A stretch of 64,000 nt of DNA from Brachypterus glaber (GCA_958510825.1 OY294046.1:74657808-74721807), one strand, 5' to 3'. Counted from the first letter of the stretch, positions 10,605-22,632 are shown. The notes: a model not told the origin generated them from the letters alone. Translations and numbers: made by a program.

Positions 10605-11303
10605 CAGGGTTATTCAGAAATAAGTTCGAGAAATTTAAGAGGTGATTCTACGTTAAAAAATATGAAAAATAGTCCTATAAAGGTTGGTTTAAAAATGAGC
10701 CCTAAGGGAGCTGTGGCCCTTCCAAGATGGACATATTGAATGGGGAACAAAAAAAGCACCAACAAAATTTTAATGCTGCAGGGCGATTCTTCATTTAAAA
10801 CTAAGCAAAAAAGTATTCTTTACCAAAACACCTAAATTTAATATTAAAGGAGTTACAGCCTTTTAAAAAGTTACATTTTTAGTGGCACAAAATGTTACTT
10901 CCTCTTAAATGCATTTTTTTTAAACGGTTGGTCTTACAGTGTTACACTATATGACATTTTTTATGTATTTTTACTGGAGGAATCTGTATTTATTACAAAT
11001 GTATACATAAAAAAGTTTGTGGCAAAAATGTGTTAAGCCTAACAAATTTTTCCATCTAGGCGTGCCTCTGGATAAATTCAAAAAAATAAATTAACATAAA
11101 CTTATTGTCCTTATTAATACTAGTATACATGCAAAAGCTCGTCGCTCTGGCTTAAAGGGTCCAAGAGTTATTAATTAAAAACCTTATTTTTATTACAACT
11201 TTAAAGAGCCGTAGCTCCCTTAGGACTCATTTCCGGACTAACCTTTTTTTCATATTTTTTAATCACCTCTTAAATTTCTCGAACTTATTTTTGAATAACC
11301 CTG
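10605..11303. mobile_element. Palindromic MITE, CAGGGTTATTC termini, TA target site
   Basis: The ends CAGGGTTATTC and GAATAACCCTG are perfect complements, and pairing continues through TAAGTTCGAGAAATTTAAGA and a GAGCCCTAAGGGAGCTGTGG block. TA lies on both sides (10603-10604, 11304-11305). The subterminal CTAAGGGAGCT block is shared with other MITEs of this window (43146, 44353, 53287). Confidence 0.85.
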
Positions 11304-11423
11304 TATAATAATAGAATCAATTCATAAGGAAAAAAATGTATTTGTAATCTCCTGAAAAATACAGTTTTTAGACCTACGACCATTTGCACTTTGAGTGAAG
11401 TTATTAAGCCAAAAATTAATAGT

Positions 11424-11746
11424 TATTTATGGTACTAGTGCCCATGAGAAAATTAACCTGCGAGGCGTCAGCCAAGCAGGTTAATTTTCGAGAGGGCAAT
11501 ATCGGTTTACCCATCAGTGCCATACAAGGTTTTATCCAATAAATAGCTTAGGAATTCATATTTTTATTAAAAATTTTAATGACATTTACAAGAAAATAAT
11601 TTGACAAGTGACAGTTGAGTGGGTAAAATAAATAATTATCCACTCAATAAAGTAAAAGCCACGCGGGGGTTATTATTGAGTTTATCTATTTAAAATAAAG
11701 CTAGTAATTGTCTTATTATCTGTATGTATTGAATAAATGAGTTTTC
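11424..11746. repeat. Unclassified dispersed repeat, copy 1
   Basis: This block matches 32072-32290 in the same orientation. Shared stretches include AGTTATTTATGGTACTAGTG, GTGACAGTTGAGTGGGTAAA and AAAGCCACGCGGGGGTTATT. The copy here is longer and keeps a perfect 14-bp hairpin (GAAAATTAACCTGC and its complement, 11448-11489) that is lost in copy 2. It lies just 3' of the T-box stop codon and may fall in the 3' untranslated region. Confidence 0.65.
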
Positions 11747-11928
11747 TTAATATTGACATGCATTCTATTTTTCTTGTTTTAGTCCTGTGTTGGACTTTTT
11801 TTTTTGGTTCGTAATTTTTCTAGATTTAGTCCGTACCTTAAAGTTCCAATTTGCGTAAAACTTTATATTTATAATAAATGTATCATGTTAAGAAATCCGC
11901 TATATATCACAAGTATAAAAAAAACCAT

Positions 11929-12385
11929 TTACGAAGGACTACTGGGTGAATCCCTATCATCCCTTAAACTTGTATCAGGAGAAGACCTTGAGGGAGGAGC
12001 ATAAGGGGAGTATCTGTGCTGAGCTAAGGGTCTAGCCAAGGGGGAAATGGGAGAATTAATCTGGCTACTTCCTGCAGCCGCCACAGCTAGCTGATGCTGG
12101 TGTTGGGCTGCTAATAGTGAAGGACCTAGACATGCCCATTGATTCCATAAAACTCCTGGGGGCATTGATGAGGCCTGCGAGGCACCAGCTCCATACAAGC
12201 CTCCCATTAAAGGCACATAAGGTCCTGCAGCTGCTGCAGCTGCTCGCAGAAAGAGTTGGGATCTCGCTGCGAGGATGGCCTTTTCTTCTAGAGATAGATT
12301 GTTATTGTGGCTGTCCAATTCACCAAAAGGACGTAGTGGTGATCGGAAATAGTGTTGCTCAGCTAGCATTGATTCCATTGTTTCC
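11929..12385 (-). CDS. mid: T-box factor of the Tbx20/H15-midline class, last coding exon
   Basis: C-terminal exon, 152 codons plus stop TAA. The acceptor is the AG at 12386-12387 (TTTCTCTTGCAG before GGAAACAATGG). It joins the previous exon in phase 2 (AG|G), giving ...LTEFERETMESMLAEQ. The exon then reads HYFRSPLRPFGELDSHNN, LSLEEKAILAARSQLF, an Ala-rich run, a Gly/Ser/Pro-rich stretch and RYSPYAPPSRSSPD before an acidic Ser-rich end. The MESMLAEQHYFRSPLRPF segment and the late RYSPY match my memory of the tail of insect midline/H15 proteins. GC is clearly above its surroundings. No domain of known structure lies in this tail; in the family it carries transcription-regulating motifs. The protein is nuclear and acts in heart, nervous system and leg patterning in flies; this is family knowledge, not shown here. 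Confidence 0.9.
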
Positions 12386-12706
12386 CTGCAAGAGAAACTA
12401 ACGCTGAATTTTAATTATGTCTTATAAGAGTAATAGAAGATATTAATTTTAATATATGTGTTAGCTTTAACTAATTTAAATTTAGTACTGCTTTAAAAAC
12501 TATAATTATATTGTTTTTTAGAGTGAAAATTTATTTAGTTTTTTTGATAATCAGATTTTGCATTTTTGATCTTTATTAAAAATGCACCAAGAGCAGAACA
12601 AGTTACTTGCCTGGATATTTGAAAAGCTATCCTTAAGAAGAAAATGGCCATACACAATTAGTTTTAATGCAAATCGAACAGCTTAATACCCAAGCCCCAT
12701 AATAAA

Positions 12707-13289
12707 CTATAGTCCGTCCAATTGTGCAAGATAGTAGTTTAAAATTCCCGCGATTTTTAAGCTACATCATTGGTTAAAAACTCGTACCTTTTAGCATATA
12801 AAATATTGTGAAATTTTTTGTCTATGACAATGATTGACTGTCGTTAAAGCTAATAAAACAAGAGAGACATGAAAAATGGTTATACTTAATGTTATTTTGT
12901 ATGGTATTGAAAAAGGTACATTTTTGGTTTATTCTTCATACACTCACACTAAATTAACATATTCTACATATTGTACAAAAGTAAATTATATTGAACACAA
13001 GGAAAACGTCAAATTTTTAGGTTACAATTACAACTTAAGGCCTATCCAAAGGCTCGCATAACAACCGTTACAAGATACATGACGACACATCAAGTCAATC
13101 CTGGCATCGCATTCTTATGTACTATGCTTGTTATGCGAGTCTTTGGATAGGCCCTTTCCAGGAAAACAGTACCGACATCTGTTAAATTTTTGATACACTA
13201 CGATTTATGCATAATTATGCTATTTATGCGGTCTGTGGTGTAAAACGGGCCGCGTTCCTTACTATCTTGCATAACTGGACGGAGTATAG
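12707..13289. mobile_element. MITE family B, copy A (TATAGTCCGTCC termini), in T-box intron 3
   Basis: Terminal inverted repeats CTATAGTCCGTCCAATTGTG and CATAACTGGACGGAGTATAG bound a 583-bp element. A second, inverted copy spans 32869-37364, where it is interrupted by other elements. TATA at both ends fits TA target duplication. An internal palindrome of its own lies at 13039-13153. No coding capacity is supported. Confidence 0.85.
13039..13153. repeat. Palindrome inside MITE B
   Basis: GGCCTATCCAAAGGCTCGCA at the left pairs with TGCGAGTCTTTGGATAGGCC at the right. The same palindrome occurs in the other copy (about 36914-37030). A half-like version occurs at 45105-45140 (TTGTTATGCAAGCCTGTGGA). 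It may be an older MITE captured by family B. Confidence 0.7.
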
Positions 13290-13663
13290 ACTTAATAAAA
13301 ACAAATGTATATAAAGTGTAAAGTTAATTTGTCGTTAGAACAGCTGATTGTTTATAAATATTCTCTAAAACAGACTATACGGGGACATTAAAGGTACTTT
13401 TATCTTTGACTGTTTACAGAAAAAAAAATCATTAAAAATATCGAACAAAAATTAATTATACAATATTATCTTGAAAAATGACAATGCTGTTATATTTTAT
13501 GTTAAATTTAAAGTAAAATTTCGACTAATTAATTCAGATTCCTTTCTTAGAAACATTCCCTTAATTTTTTATAGTCAAGATTTAAACTGACATCGTTTAA
13601 CCCATGTTTAAAATTTGATCTAAAAGGTGATGATGGCATTTATAATTTTTTTCTGATGCTTAC

Positions 13664-13740
13664 CTCTCGAATTCCGTCAGGCGAGAGGAATCTCGGAAAC
13701 CTTTAGCAAATGGATTGCTGTCAATCTTCAGCTTGGTAAT
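13664..13740 (-). CDS. mid: T-box factor, exon 3 of those seen (end of T-box domain)
   Basis: A 77-bp exon. The acceptor is TTTGTTTCAG (CAG at 13741-13743) and the donor is GTAAGC (from 13663 down). It encodes ITKLKIDSNPFAKGFRDSSR then LTEFER, the canonical last strand and DNA-contacting C-terminal helix of the T-box domain. It enters in phase 0 after ...AYQNQL of exon 2 and leaves in phase 2. It is too short to stand out as an open frame by itself; identification rests on the near-invariant T-box motif and matching phases on both sides. Confidence 0.95.
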
Positions 13741-14080
13741 CTGAAACAAAATTATAAATTTAAATCAAGTCACAGGGTTTATTGTTGACTAGCCATAAGC
13801 CCGTACTTCGCATGGTTTTTAGGTATCTTGTTGCTAATACACTGTAAAAATGGGCTTCAAATTACAGACTAATATTAGGATTAAATTCAATTTAACTCTT
13901 TTTAAGGCATTTAACTAAATCTTTAAATCTGTGGCTTGGTTCTAAAAGGGCCAATGTCATTTTGTCAATAGCAGCGTTTAGCGTTAGAAATTTACCCTTT
14001 AAATTTACTCAGAAAGTTACGTTTTATCCTAAAATTAAGTTTTAAAATTACAATATTATTTTATTTAAAATTACGGCAAA

Positions 14081-14310
14081 GGGAACTTTTAAGTATTACG
14101 TAACGCAAATTGTACCAAAATTCATACACTTCATACCCGGGTTTTCGCGTTATTATAGATTATACAGTTTTCATATTTTGGCTAATAGGGGGTGTGTTAG
14201 GGGGGGTAGCCAAAATATGAAATATCTACGGCCTTGAATAACGCGAGAACCGAGGTATGAAGTGTATGAGCTTTGGTACATCTTGCGTTACGTAATACTT
14301 GAACGTTCCC
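14081..14310. mobile_element. Palindromic MITE, GGGAAC...GTTCCC family, copy 1
   Basis: The ends are GGGAACTTTTAAGTATTACG and CGTAATACTTGAACGTTCCC. AAA flanks both ends (14078-14080, 14311-14313). The interior is itself inverted (ATACACTTCATACC and GGTATGAAGTGTAT, plus CATATTTTGGCTA and its complement). Related copies are at 30845, 31388 and 52145. It lies in T-box intron 2, just upstream of exon 3. Confidence 0.8.
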
Positions 14311-14612
14311 AAAAACATAAATTTCCTGTAAAATTTTATTTGTATTTTTTTTTATTTGGGTACCGATAGCCGGTAATTAATTACAGGTTATCCAGAAACA
14401 TTTTTTACAGTGTAGGAATGCTATAGTGTTCGTTCAAAAGAACAAAAACACAAGCCCACAAAAAATAAAATTACAATTGACCAGACTATATTTTATATTT
14501 AAACAAGAAAAGTAAATTTCTGATAAATAGGTCCCTTTTTTGTAAAAATTTGGTTTTAATTTAGAATAATACATTTAAACATTTGCTCAATCTGGCAACA
14601 TCGCAGGCAGCG

Positions 14613-14856
14613 AACTAATAACTCTTCTCTCTAGAATAGGCATTTCATTTGTAAAAACTGACAAAAACGTAGCCAACATATACATTTGTCTGTGTTACTC
14701 GCACAGCTTTGTTCTAACAGAGTCAACAATAACAGTTACTGGTAATTGTTATTTTTCAGGCCTGAATAGGTATCTATTTGTTTAAAAACAAACCGAGATG
14801 TTGGCGATACTTTATATTAACGGTATGCGTATTCTAGAGAGAAGAGTTGTTAGTTT
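14613..14856. repeat. Inverted-repeat element with CTCTTCTCTCTAGAATA arms
   Basis: AACTAATAACTCTTCTCTCT-AGAATA at the left has its complement at the right (TATTCTAGAGAGAAGAGTTG followed by TTAGTTT). The arms are about 30 bp and the spacer about 185 bp. Probably a small non-autonomous DNA element. The rest of 14311-15860 is AT-rich intron with no gene seen. Confidence 0.55.
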
Positions 14857-15869
14857 GTTGATTGCAGGTCATTATGTATTTTAAGAGTTAATTTTTTTCG
14901 AATTTTGCACTTTGATTTTATTAATTTTATTAATTTTATTTAATATTCAACTTTCATACAATTGTAGTTAGTTTACTAGTAAAAAAATGATACCCGTAAA
15001 GTGTCTTACTATCAACGGCCTTTAATTAATTGTATTTATTGAATGTTTTGGTTTCTTTTAATATTATATTATAGGTATTTAAATATTAAAAATTAAGTAT
15101 TTGATTATCAATCAAAACCTTTCGTTTGTAGGTTGACAAAGTGGTGCATAAAATTAATTTGACAAATTGCGGCAAATTATATGGTGTCAAAAAATATGAA
15201 ATTAAGGTAAAAATCGTTTTAAAATGTTCCGTTAAGTTGAAAAGGGGGTTAAGCACTAAATAATGAACGATAATTTAAATTAATGTATACCGTTTTCTCT
15301 TTGAAAAATATCAAGAAGGCGTGCTTGTAAAAATGGTTTTAAAATCAATTTAACAACACATTAGGTAGCATTGTCACGCTTATCTAAACAATTGAATCTG
15401 GATATAAATTAGCATAAATATGCTGTCATGCAGATTATAAGATCATTTTTAAATTAATTTTAATTAATTAGTGGTTGGAATATCAAGTCCTGCAAACCTG
15501 TTTGCACCAGAAAAAAGGTAAAAGTCGTTAGTAACTGAAGACTTGTTAAGGTGTCACATAACAAACGTTTAGTTTTGTGTAAATTCGGTTTAATGAACAA
15601 TAAAAAGTCTGTCCAATGAAACAACTTTGATCCTCTCGACAAAATAGTTGTGACTAAAAAAGACGCCGCCACTAAACTGAACTTACAACTTTTATATTTT
15701 AAAACCATACAATTTACAACTTTTTCGAATTTCATGATAGGTCCCCCATTCCCCCAAATTCTGAGAAAATCTTAAGGGATTACCTCGTTAAGGGATTACC
15801 TCCTATAGAATGCATTCAGGTGTAATTTGTTTTTCGACAGTTTACCCCTCAAAAAAAGTGGTGTGCAAG

Positions 15870-16500
15870 ATTTTTACTAGCCCAGTAATTTAAGTCCAAC
15901 TAGATGAAACGTTGCAAGCACAATGTCAAAACATCGGCACTACCTTTAAAACATTATATTCTAGCAAAAAACTGTATATAACATTTTTCATAGGGCTTAA
16001 AAACAGGTTTTTTTGAAATATAATTTTTTGAAATCGGGTTATAAGTATGTGAGATGTGCTAAAAAAACCTTTTAGTGCTTTAAACGCCAATACCACGAAA
16101 ACAATGCGTTTTAGGAAAACGTTGTTTATAACATTTTTTGACTAGTTTAAAATTATCTTTTATATAAGTGCTAAATTAACCAAATACAATAATAATTGCC
16201 TTAATTATAAACAAAAACGCTAAAAATAGGAGTTTTACCCTATTTTTACCCCTCTACCCCCAATCGTTTACCCCCAAAATCTAATCAGCTCTTCGGAATA
16301 CGATAAGAAACAATATGCAAAAAACCGCAAGTCGATATCTCATGTAGAAATGGAGTTAGAGAGTTTACACCCAGACAGACAGACAGACGGACGCAAAAAA
16401 TTTTTTACTGATTTCGAAATGTGAACAAAACGTGGTCAAAGATTTTGACTTTTCGGCGAAGATTTCAATACATCGGCACTCTTAGTAGCACTAAGTGCCA
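15870..16500. repeat. Unclassified repeat with GACA microsatellite
   Basis: It begins near AACGTTGCAAGCAC and GTCAAAACATCGGCACTA. These motifs recur at 58235-58270 (GTTGCAAGCACCCTGTCAAA, ACATCAGCACTA). A short (GACA)n run lies at 16372-16391, followed near the end by CATCGGCACTCTTAGTAGCA. The layout of conserved ends plus an internal tetranucleotide run is seen in many insect non-autonomous elements; I cannot assign a class. Confidence 0.4.
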
Positions 16501-16649
16501 ATGTAAAATATTCTCCTACACTATAGGTTAAAATGTTGTTATAATCATTGAAACACTTTGTATAAAATTAAAATCTTCAAATTGTTTTCAAAACACCTGG
16601 TGCATAAAGTGAATAATAAGAAATCTGACTTGGAAAAGAGTAAAGAAAG

Positions 16650-16860
16650 GTATGGTAAACAAACACAACGTCAAAGAGAGGGACGTAGAGGAACTCCTGG
16701 GGTGGGCCAATTATCTGTTCACGGGGAGTGACAGTTACCAGTGGAGAATGGTTGGAATGCCATGGACTGTGGGACTCCCCGGGTGCCTGTGATGCATGGG
16801 ACAGCGTCAGCAAGAAGATGACACGAGATATACAACCAGACCACTAACCGTCATCAAGCA
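16650..16860. other. GC-richer island in T-box intron 2, possible regulatory element
   Basis: About 200 bp of clearly higher GC that has no partner elsewhere in the window. It does not look like a transposon end. A minus-strand frame across it has no recognisable domain and I do not call a gene. An intronic enhancer is possible; this is inference from composition and position only. Confidence 0.2.
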
Positions 16861-17329
16861 ATCAACGAAAATCTTTTTTGCATAATACACTGTGACCCCA
16901 AAACTGGTTGGATATCTTGACAGAGAATTCAATCATGTTTATGGTTTTTCTTAAGGGCTATTTTTCAATAATGAAATTAATTTTCGAGATCAGTATCAAA
17001 GGAATTAATCAACTATACGTGCACTTGCCTTAAACGAATGATACTTGGTTATTAATAAAGGTTGACTTTTCTACCGTGATCATACAAAGTTATCATGATT
17101 CGTAAAACAAGATGAATTTTAAAATACTGCTGCCAACAAAATAATACTTTCCCCTATAGCCCTAGGTTTATTAAAATCAAAAACAAAAAAAAAAGTAAAA
17201 AGAATTTCAAAAATAAAATTAAAAAAAAAATTTAATAAAAGTTTCTTTTTTCTCAAAACGAAAAATAAATTGAAAAAATGCGTTTTTGAAAAAAGTTGTT
17301 TTTACACGCGAGGGATTTTTTTTTTGGAC

Positions 17330-18560
17330 CGAGAACTTTTCCAACTAAGGATTAAGGAATTTCCCAACTTTTTTCATTGGAGAAAAAGGTCCTCGCCTCG
17401 AAATAAAGGTTTACTCCTATTGGAAAATTTGACGAGTAAAAAAACGTACCTGTCACTGCAAACTCAACGTTACCGCTCGATGTTCCCATCTAATAACTTT
17501 TATGACTAAAAAAAGACCTTTGCCTCCACGAGTTTCTCAACTTTACCACTCAATTTTCCCATCTAGTGCTACTCCCAACTACCCAACTTTGTAGGGTATC
17601 TCACCCCCCATGGGAACTTTCCTAAGAATATCAACTCCATAATTTTTTTAACTGAAGAGTCGATTTTTCCAACTCGAGCGTGGTTGGGAGCGCCCAAATA
17701 AAACAAAATTCAAATAAAATTTGACATTCAATGTTTTAAGAAGAGTGTGCAGATTTTTGTATTTATTTATGATACTATATGTTAATGTATTTTTTTTAAC
17801 AATAAACAATATTCTATTCTATTCAAAAATGTAAGGCGTTTCGATTTCGCACTTAAAATGTGAAAGTTGGCAGCACTTCCGGTGAAACCGGAAGTAGCAA
17901 AATGTTGTTTTATATGTCAAAAGTTGAGGTTCCTTGTCCATTATAGGTACCAAATTTAAAAATTTTATCATTACAATTACAGAAGTTAAGGGGGTGTACA
18001 TTGTATCTGTCACTCGGTATATAAAGAAAAAAATACTTATTGCTGTAACTATTTACACAAGTAAAAAGCCTATACTGTTTAATTGACTCTCGGTGTAGAA
18101 ATATATCCAGATGTGTTGATGAAATTCTCCTTAGTTGCTGTATGTATAAATAATAAAACCACATTTCCAAAGTTAATTAATAATAAATCGTACACCCCGT
18201 AGAAGTGTCAAATTAAAACACCTCTCGCACCACAGCTATGAAGAAAAAATGAGTTACTGCCGAAGATATCCGTCGTGGAATGAATACGTGGCATATTTGC
18301 GGGAATACATCGACGTGTTCTGGGAGAAATACATAAGCAGCATCTATTAGATGAGATCTAGAGTAGTAGGAGGGAGGCAGAAACAAAAAAATTCCAACCA
18401 AAGATTGAGATTTTCCCAACTTTTTACATAAGTCTCAAGACCTTTCCCAACTTTTTACCCAGGACAGATTTTCCCAACTTTTTCACGAGAGCAAAAAGTT
18501 ATTGACGAAAAAAACTAGATCAACTAGATTTTCCAACTCGAGAATGGTTTTGAGGGGGTT
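17330..18560. repeat. Degenerate repeats with TTTTCCCAACTTTTT motif
   Basis: The motif TTCCCAACTTTTT or close variants recurs near 17360, 18415, 18445 and 18470. TTTTCCAACTCGAG recurs near 17666 and 18530. AAAAAGGTCCTCGCCTC near 17384 has a diverged partner at 19182 (AAAAGGTTCTCGCCTC). These look like decayed copies of one element. An AATAAACAATATTCTATTCT stretch at 17802-17822 resembles a retrotransposon 3' end. Confidence 0.4.
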
Positions 18561-19359
18561 TTAACAAGAGCTTGTTCCCTGGCCAGCTAAATTTTCTAAC
18601 TTATCCAGGTAACCTGTGTTTTCCAGAAAGTTTGACTGTCACTTTGATACCGTTTAATAATGCCTATTCATAATTAAATGTTAAGCGTTTTATTATAATA
18701 CATGGGAATTTGAAGTTCTATTCTATTTTAAAAAGTAATGGATCTGGAGAACAATATACATTTTTCTTTAAACAGGACGGTATATATTTTAGATCCAATC
18801 AATTTAATAGATGGCACTGGTATGGTGCTTACAGTAATCTATGTGCCGCAGTACTTTTTTTATGGTTTCCACATTTTAGGTTTTCCTGTTGGTACAAATA
18901 AGGCTGCAGCCGTAGCCTTTCATTTGGTTTATCATAACCATTTTGTTTCTTGTTGTTTCTTTAGTTTTCTGGATTTTTCTTGCGTATTTTATAGATTTAT
19001 TTTTGTACATAGTAGTAGTGTGTTTTGAACTTTTTGGCTTTGGACTTTTTTTGTTCTGAACCTCAAAATTTAATGGTTTTTAGTAGACCTAGCACAGGGG
19101 TGACGTTAGGGATTTTTTTTGGTGGTGCAGAACAAAAAAGACAGGAATTTTCCTTTCTAAAGTTTTGATCACTAAGACAAAAAAAGGTTCTCGCCTCAAC
19201 CCTGCGGAAATTTTGACTGTACTGCTTAATTTTTCCCATGTAGCTCTTTTTGATTATTGGTTAGGATATTTTGAATAGGATTAAGCACTTAAAATTTGTC
19301 GATAAAAAATGACAAGTGGGATTGGATATTTCCTATTATTGGAAATGCAAGCATATCTA

Positions 19360-19835
19360 CACTCAGAAAAATCTCATCTTGTAAAATCAATAAGAAATTA
19401 TTTTAATTTAAAAAAATTGCCTTTTAAAATATTAAAAGTAGTAACCTTACGTTTTAGTTATGAATAATATTAATTTAAAAAAATAACTTTAACACCAAAA
19501 CGCTTTTCACTTTAAAGTAAAAGTATTGTCCCTTGCTTTCTTATTTTCTTAATAAAATTATAATATTTCCCTTTATATTGTTGAAAAATATCATTATATT
19601 AAAAGAATTCTTTTTAAAATAACCAGTTTTATATTCATATCATTTAAAAGTTTACAAATGATTTAAAAGGAAATATTTTTAAAATTACAATGATAATTTT
19701 TATTTTTACAATGGCTCATAAAATTAAAAAATATATTTTTGAATTAACAAAAAACACTGTTGGAGCAAAAACATATTGGTTTTCTTTTAAATCATATGAC
19801 TTTTGTTTGATTTTACAACGATTTTTCTCTGAGTG
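19360..19835. mobile_element. MITE with CACTCAGAAAAAT termini, TA target site
   Basis: CACTCAGAAAAATC at the left and ATTTTTCTCTGAGTG at the right are inverted, and TTGTAAAATCAA pairs just inside. TA lies on both sides (19358-19359, 19836-19837). The interior is very AT-rich and non-coding. A GC-rich hairpin (CCGCGCCATGGCGCCCGCGCGG, given in parts: CCGCGC near 19922 and GCGCGG near 19938) lies just outside to the right. Confidence 0.7.
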
Positions 19836-20544
19836 TACAGAACAGGTACCATGTAAAATAATTTTAAGTTCCTTAAAAGTACAACATCCGATTATTTTTA
19901 TTTATGAACAATTTGATAACTGCCGCGCCATGGCGCCCGCGCGGAGACGCGTTGTTTTACTTTATACACGTCGATTTGCGAGAATAAATCTAGAGTGTTG
20001 TGTGTTTGGGTCTCGTTAGTGACTTCCTAACACATTGATGTTGTAAAATATGTCATGTTGACTCGCTAGGTATTTTCAAAGGCAATGCCATAATGTTCTC
20101 CTGGCAAAAAGCAATCAGTCACTCCGCAAAGAACATCGCTTCGTATGTCTTACCACACACGCGCGTCGTGTGAAATGTCCTGTCTCATTTAAAAACTATT
20201 ATTTATGTTTGCTTTGGTGGCTCGAACGAATGAGCAGACTTGTTTCAGACGCAAAATTTTGCTACTTATTTCTTAAGCAAGGCCAACGTAAATTGCCCCA
20301 ACATTATAATACACTATAACACCCAAAATAAAATATGTCTGTAAAAATTTCCAACCGAAATATCGACTTGTAAATTTCGAAACCTCGTATCTCAAAAAAT
20401 AAATTTTTGGCTTCTTGTACTAATTAATAAGTTATCAATGATAACATATAAAAGTTATCAGGGATTAAATATAAAAAGTCCAATTAACTGTTCCTGGCAC
20501 TTAAATTTTTTTTTGATTTTTTTTTGGTTGGCTATGCACATCCA

Positions 20545-20815
20545 CCCAAAAAAAAATATGTGTCAGAGACTAGACCAACTCATTTTTATATTTTCGGGGT
20601 CGCTGAAATCGAATCTGAGATCAGAATTGCTTCATCAGGTCATAATTTTTTTCTACACTTAAAAACATCTGAATTTAAAGAATCTTCTCACCCTTTTTTT
20701 AAGTGTAATTTTTTTTTTGATCTGATAGAGAAATTCTGAGGTCAGATTCGGTTTCAGCGAACCCGAAAATATAAAAATGCATTGGTCTAGACTCTGGATA
20801 TTATTATTTTTTTTG
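20545..20815. mobile_element. Palindromic element, AGACTAGACCAA arms
   Basis: The left arm AGAGACTAGACCAACTCATT, TATATTTTCGGGGTCGCTGA and AATCTGAGATCAGAATT has its complement in the right arm (AATTCTGAGGTCAGATT, TTCAGCGAACCCGAAAATAT, TTGGTCTAGACTCT). Arms are about 110 bp. No coding capacity. Confidence 0.7.
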
Positions 20816-21004
20816 TCTGGCTGTGTAATCTAATATTATAGATTTTTATTTGTGGTACATTGAAACAGTCGAGTAATTTGTAACTTTTTTTTGCTTTATA
20901 TTTTCTAAAAAAGGATTCTTCGATAAACCGAAGATTTTTTTGCTGGCATCCCAGTGAACATTAATGATTTAATAAAAATCACAGATTTGAAAAATAATAA
21001 AATT

Positions 21005-21170
21005 ATATCATACGCACGGATCTGTGGCTACGGGAAATATGTAAGGAATGTGTATGCAAGTGAGAGGCCCGTTGCAGGCACGCACGCCTTATAAGGCTTT
21101 TGACGGAAAGAAGAGAGGAGCGCGCATAATACCTCCCTCTTCCTACGAAGACTTTGTGTCATGCGGAGAA
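21005..21170. repeat. GC-rich repeat, copy 1
   Basis: It reads CGCACGGATCTGTGGCTACG, GAGAGGCCCGTTGCAGGCAC, GCCTTATAAGGC, TTTTGACGGAAAGAAGAGAG and TGTGTCATGCGGAGAAC. A second copy spans 54296-55040 and is split by another insertion. High GC, about 165 bp, and similar copies suggest a short retroposon or structured RNA gene copy. I do not recognise it as tRNA, 5S or a known snRNA. Confidence 0.55.
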
Positions 21171-21397
21171 CTATATGAATACTGTTTATAAATATAATAA
21201 TAATAAATCTCATATTATAAATTGAATGTATACTGTAATATATTATATTATGTTATACATATTTATTATAGTAATAAACTAAACAATATTTCATAACGCA
21301 GTTATCGCGCTTATAAAATCTAATGTAAAACGGTAAAACAGTGGCTGACTTTATCTAAAATTTAGTCATGAGTATTGGTCGCAACTTCCATAGTAGA

Positions 21398-21600
21398 GAA
21401 AAATATGCAAGTCGCTTCCAAAACAACTTTACACTACGATATTTCAAGAAGTCTTTGACATAGAGACTTGAAATTTGGAAAAAAAATAGTTTACTACTTA
21501 GAAAGTCTTTGTTTGGACTTGACTTGACTTAAACACTTTGACATTTTGACATATCGTAGTGTAAACTTTTTTTAAAAGCGACTTGCATCTTTTTCTCTTC
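21398..21600. mobile_element. Palindromic MITE, ATGCAAGTCGCTT arms
   Basis: GAAAAATATGCAAGTCGCTT and TTTACACTACGATA at the left pair with TATCGTAGTGTAAA and AAGCGACTTGCATCTTTTTC at the right. Arms are about 45 bp around a 110-bp spacer. No clear target duplication was read. Confidence 0.65.
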
Positions 21601-21944
21601 TATATTGATGATATCTACTCTACGAAAAACGAGTGCGTTCAATCGCGTAGAAATAAAAATTAAGTAGCATCGAGACTCAGACTGTTTACTTTTTTTTAAA
21701 GTAAATAATACACATGTTTTATAAAAAAATTACCTATTTTTTTATCTCGAGTGTTGGAGAGTCTGAACATTGCTCATGTCAAAAGAAATATAAAAATGTC
21801 TGATACCAAACTGTTTTTCTCAAGTTGTTTTTAACGATTAAAATAAATTTGACAATAAAATACCTCCCTGATCCCTAATTTGTTTTAAAATGTGGTAAAA
21901 TTTTATTATAAGCTGGTAAAAACATAAAATTTTACGGTGTTTCA

Positions 21945-22000
21945 CCAGGGGGTGGGAGGAGTCAAAATTGACAAAAAAAAATGCGTTATGTAATACTTGA
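21945..22000. mobile_element. Fragment of the GGGAAC...GTTCCC MITE family
   Basis: GGGGGTGGGAGGAGTCAAAA followed by GCGTTATGTAATACTTGAAC matches the right half of the family with a few changes. The left end is missing. Confidence 0.5.
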
Positions 22001-22321
22001 ACTATTTTATTAATAAAGAAACTAAAAGTATAATAATTCTTTCTCGTAAAAATAAAATGTTTAAATCGGAAATTATGTACCTATATAATATATTTATGAA
22101 AAAAAAACTAATTATAACTAATTTTAATAAGATCCCTAGACGAAACGTTCGTGCTATTATCATTATATGAATAAATTAATTCAAAGTTAGAATGTCAGAG
22201 CAGAATAAAATTAAGAAAAAACATTGTTGCAAGATGTTCAAACTAAATGTTTCTAGAAAGTTTCTAGTATAAACAGGCCGTGGCATATGAACGCGTAGAA
22301 TTTAATTTTAATAATTCATTT

Positions 22322-22565
22322 GGGAGGCATAGCGTAGTGGCTAGCTATGTATAGCAAGCTTACTAGCGTGAGTTCGATTCTCACTGGCGCCGATTTGCCT
22401 TTTTCAGTTAATTAATAACTGAAATTTGGTGAAGGCTATAAGTAAAGCCGACACTCCCTAGAAACTGGTTCGAAACTCAGTATAAGCCGGTGGTTCTCTC
22501 TACTACTAGCCCACACAAGTCCTGTACTTAGGGGATGCTTAATTAAGTAGAGAGAGGTTAAACAA
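22322..22565 (+). mobile_element. tRNA-derived SINE
   Basis: The head carries a pol III A box (TAGCGTAGTGGC at 22330-22341) and a B box (GTTCGATTC at 22372-22380) at tRNA-like spacing. A non-tRNA body follows (TGGTGAAGGCTATAAGTAAA, CTCAGTATAAGCCGGTGG, AAGTAGAGAGAGGTTAAA). The tRNA part does not close a clean acceptor stem, so it is a SINE head rather than a tRNA gene. Its source tRNA is not clear. The 3' boundary is approximate. Confidence 0.75.
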
Positions 22566-22632
22566 ACATGTAATGTAATTTAAAAAGTTGCAAATAATAT
22601 GTGTGAGGGCAGTTCTCATGATCATGACATAA

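Noticed and set aside
22322..22400. A functional tRNA gene
   Set aside because: A and B boxes are present but the acceptor stem does not close and a SINE body follows.
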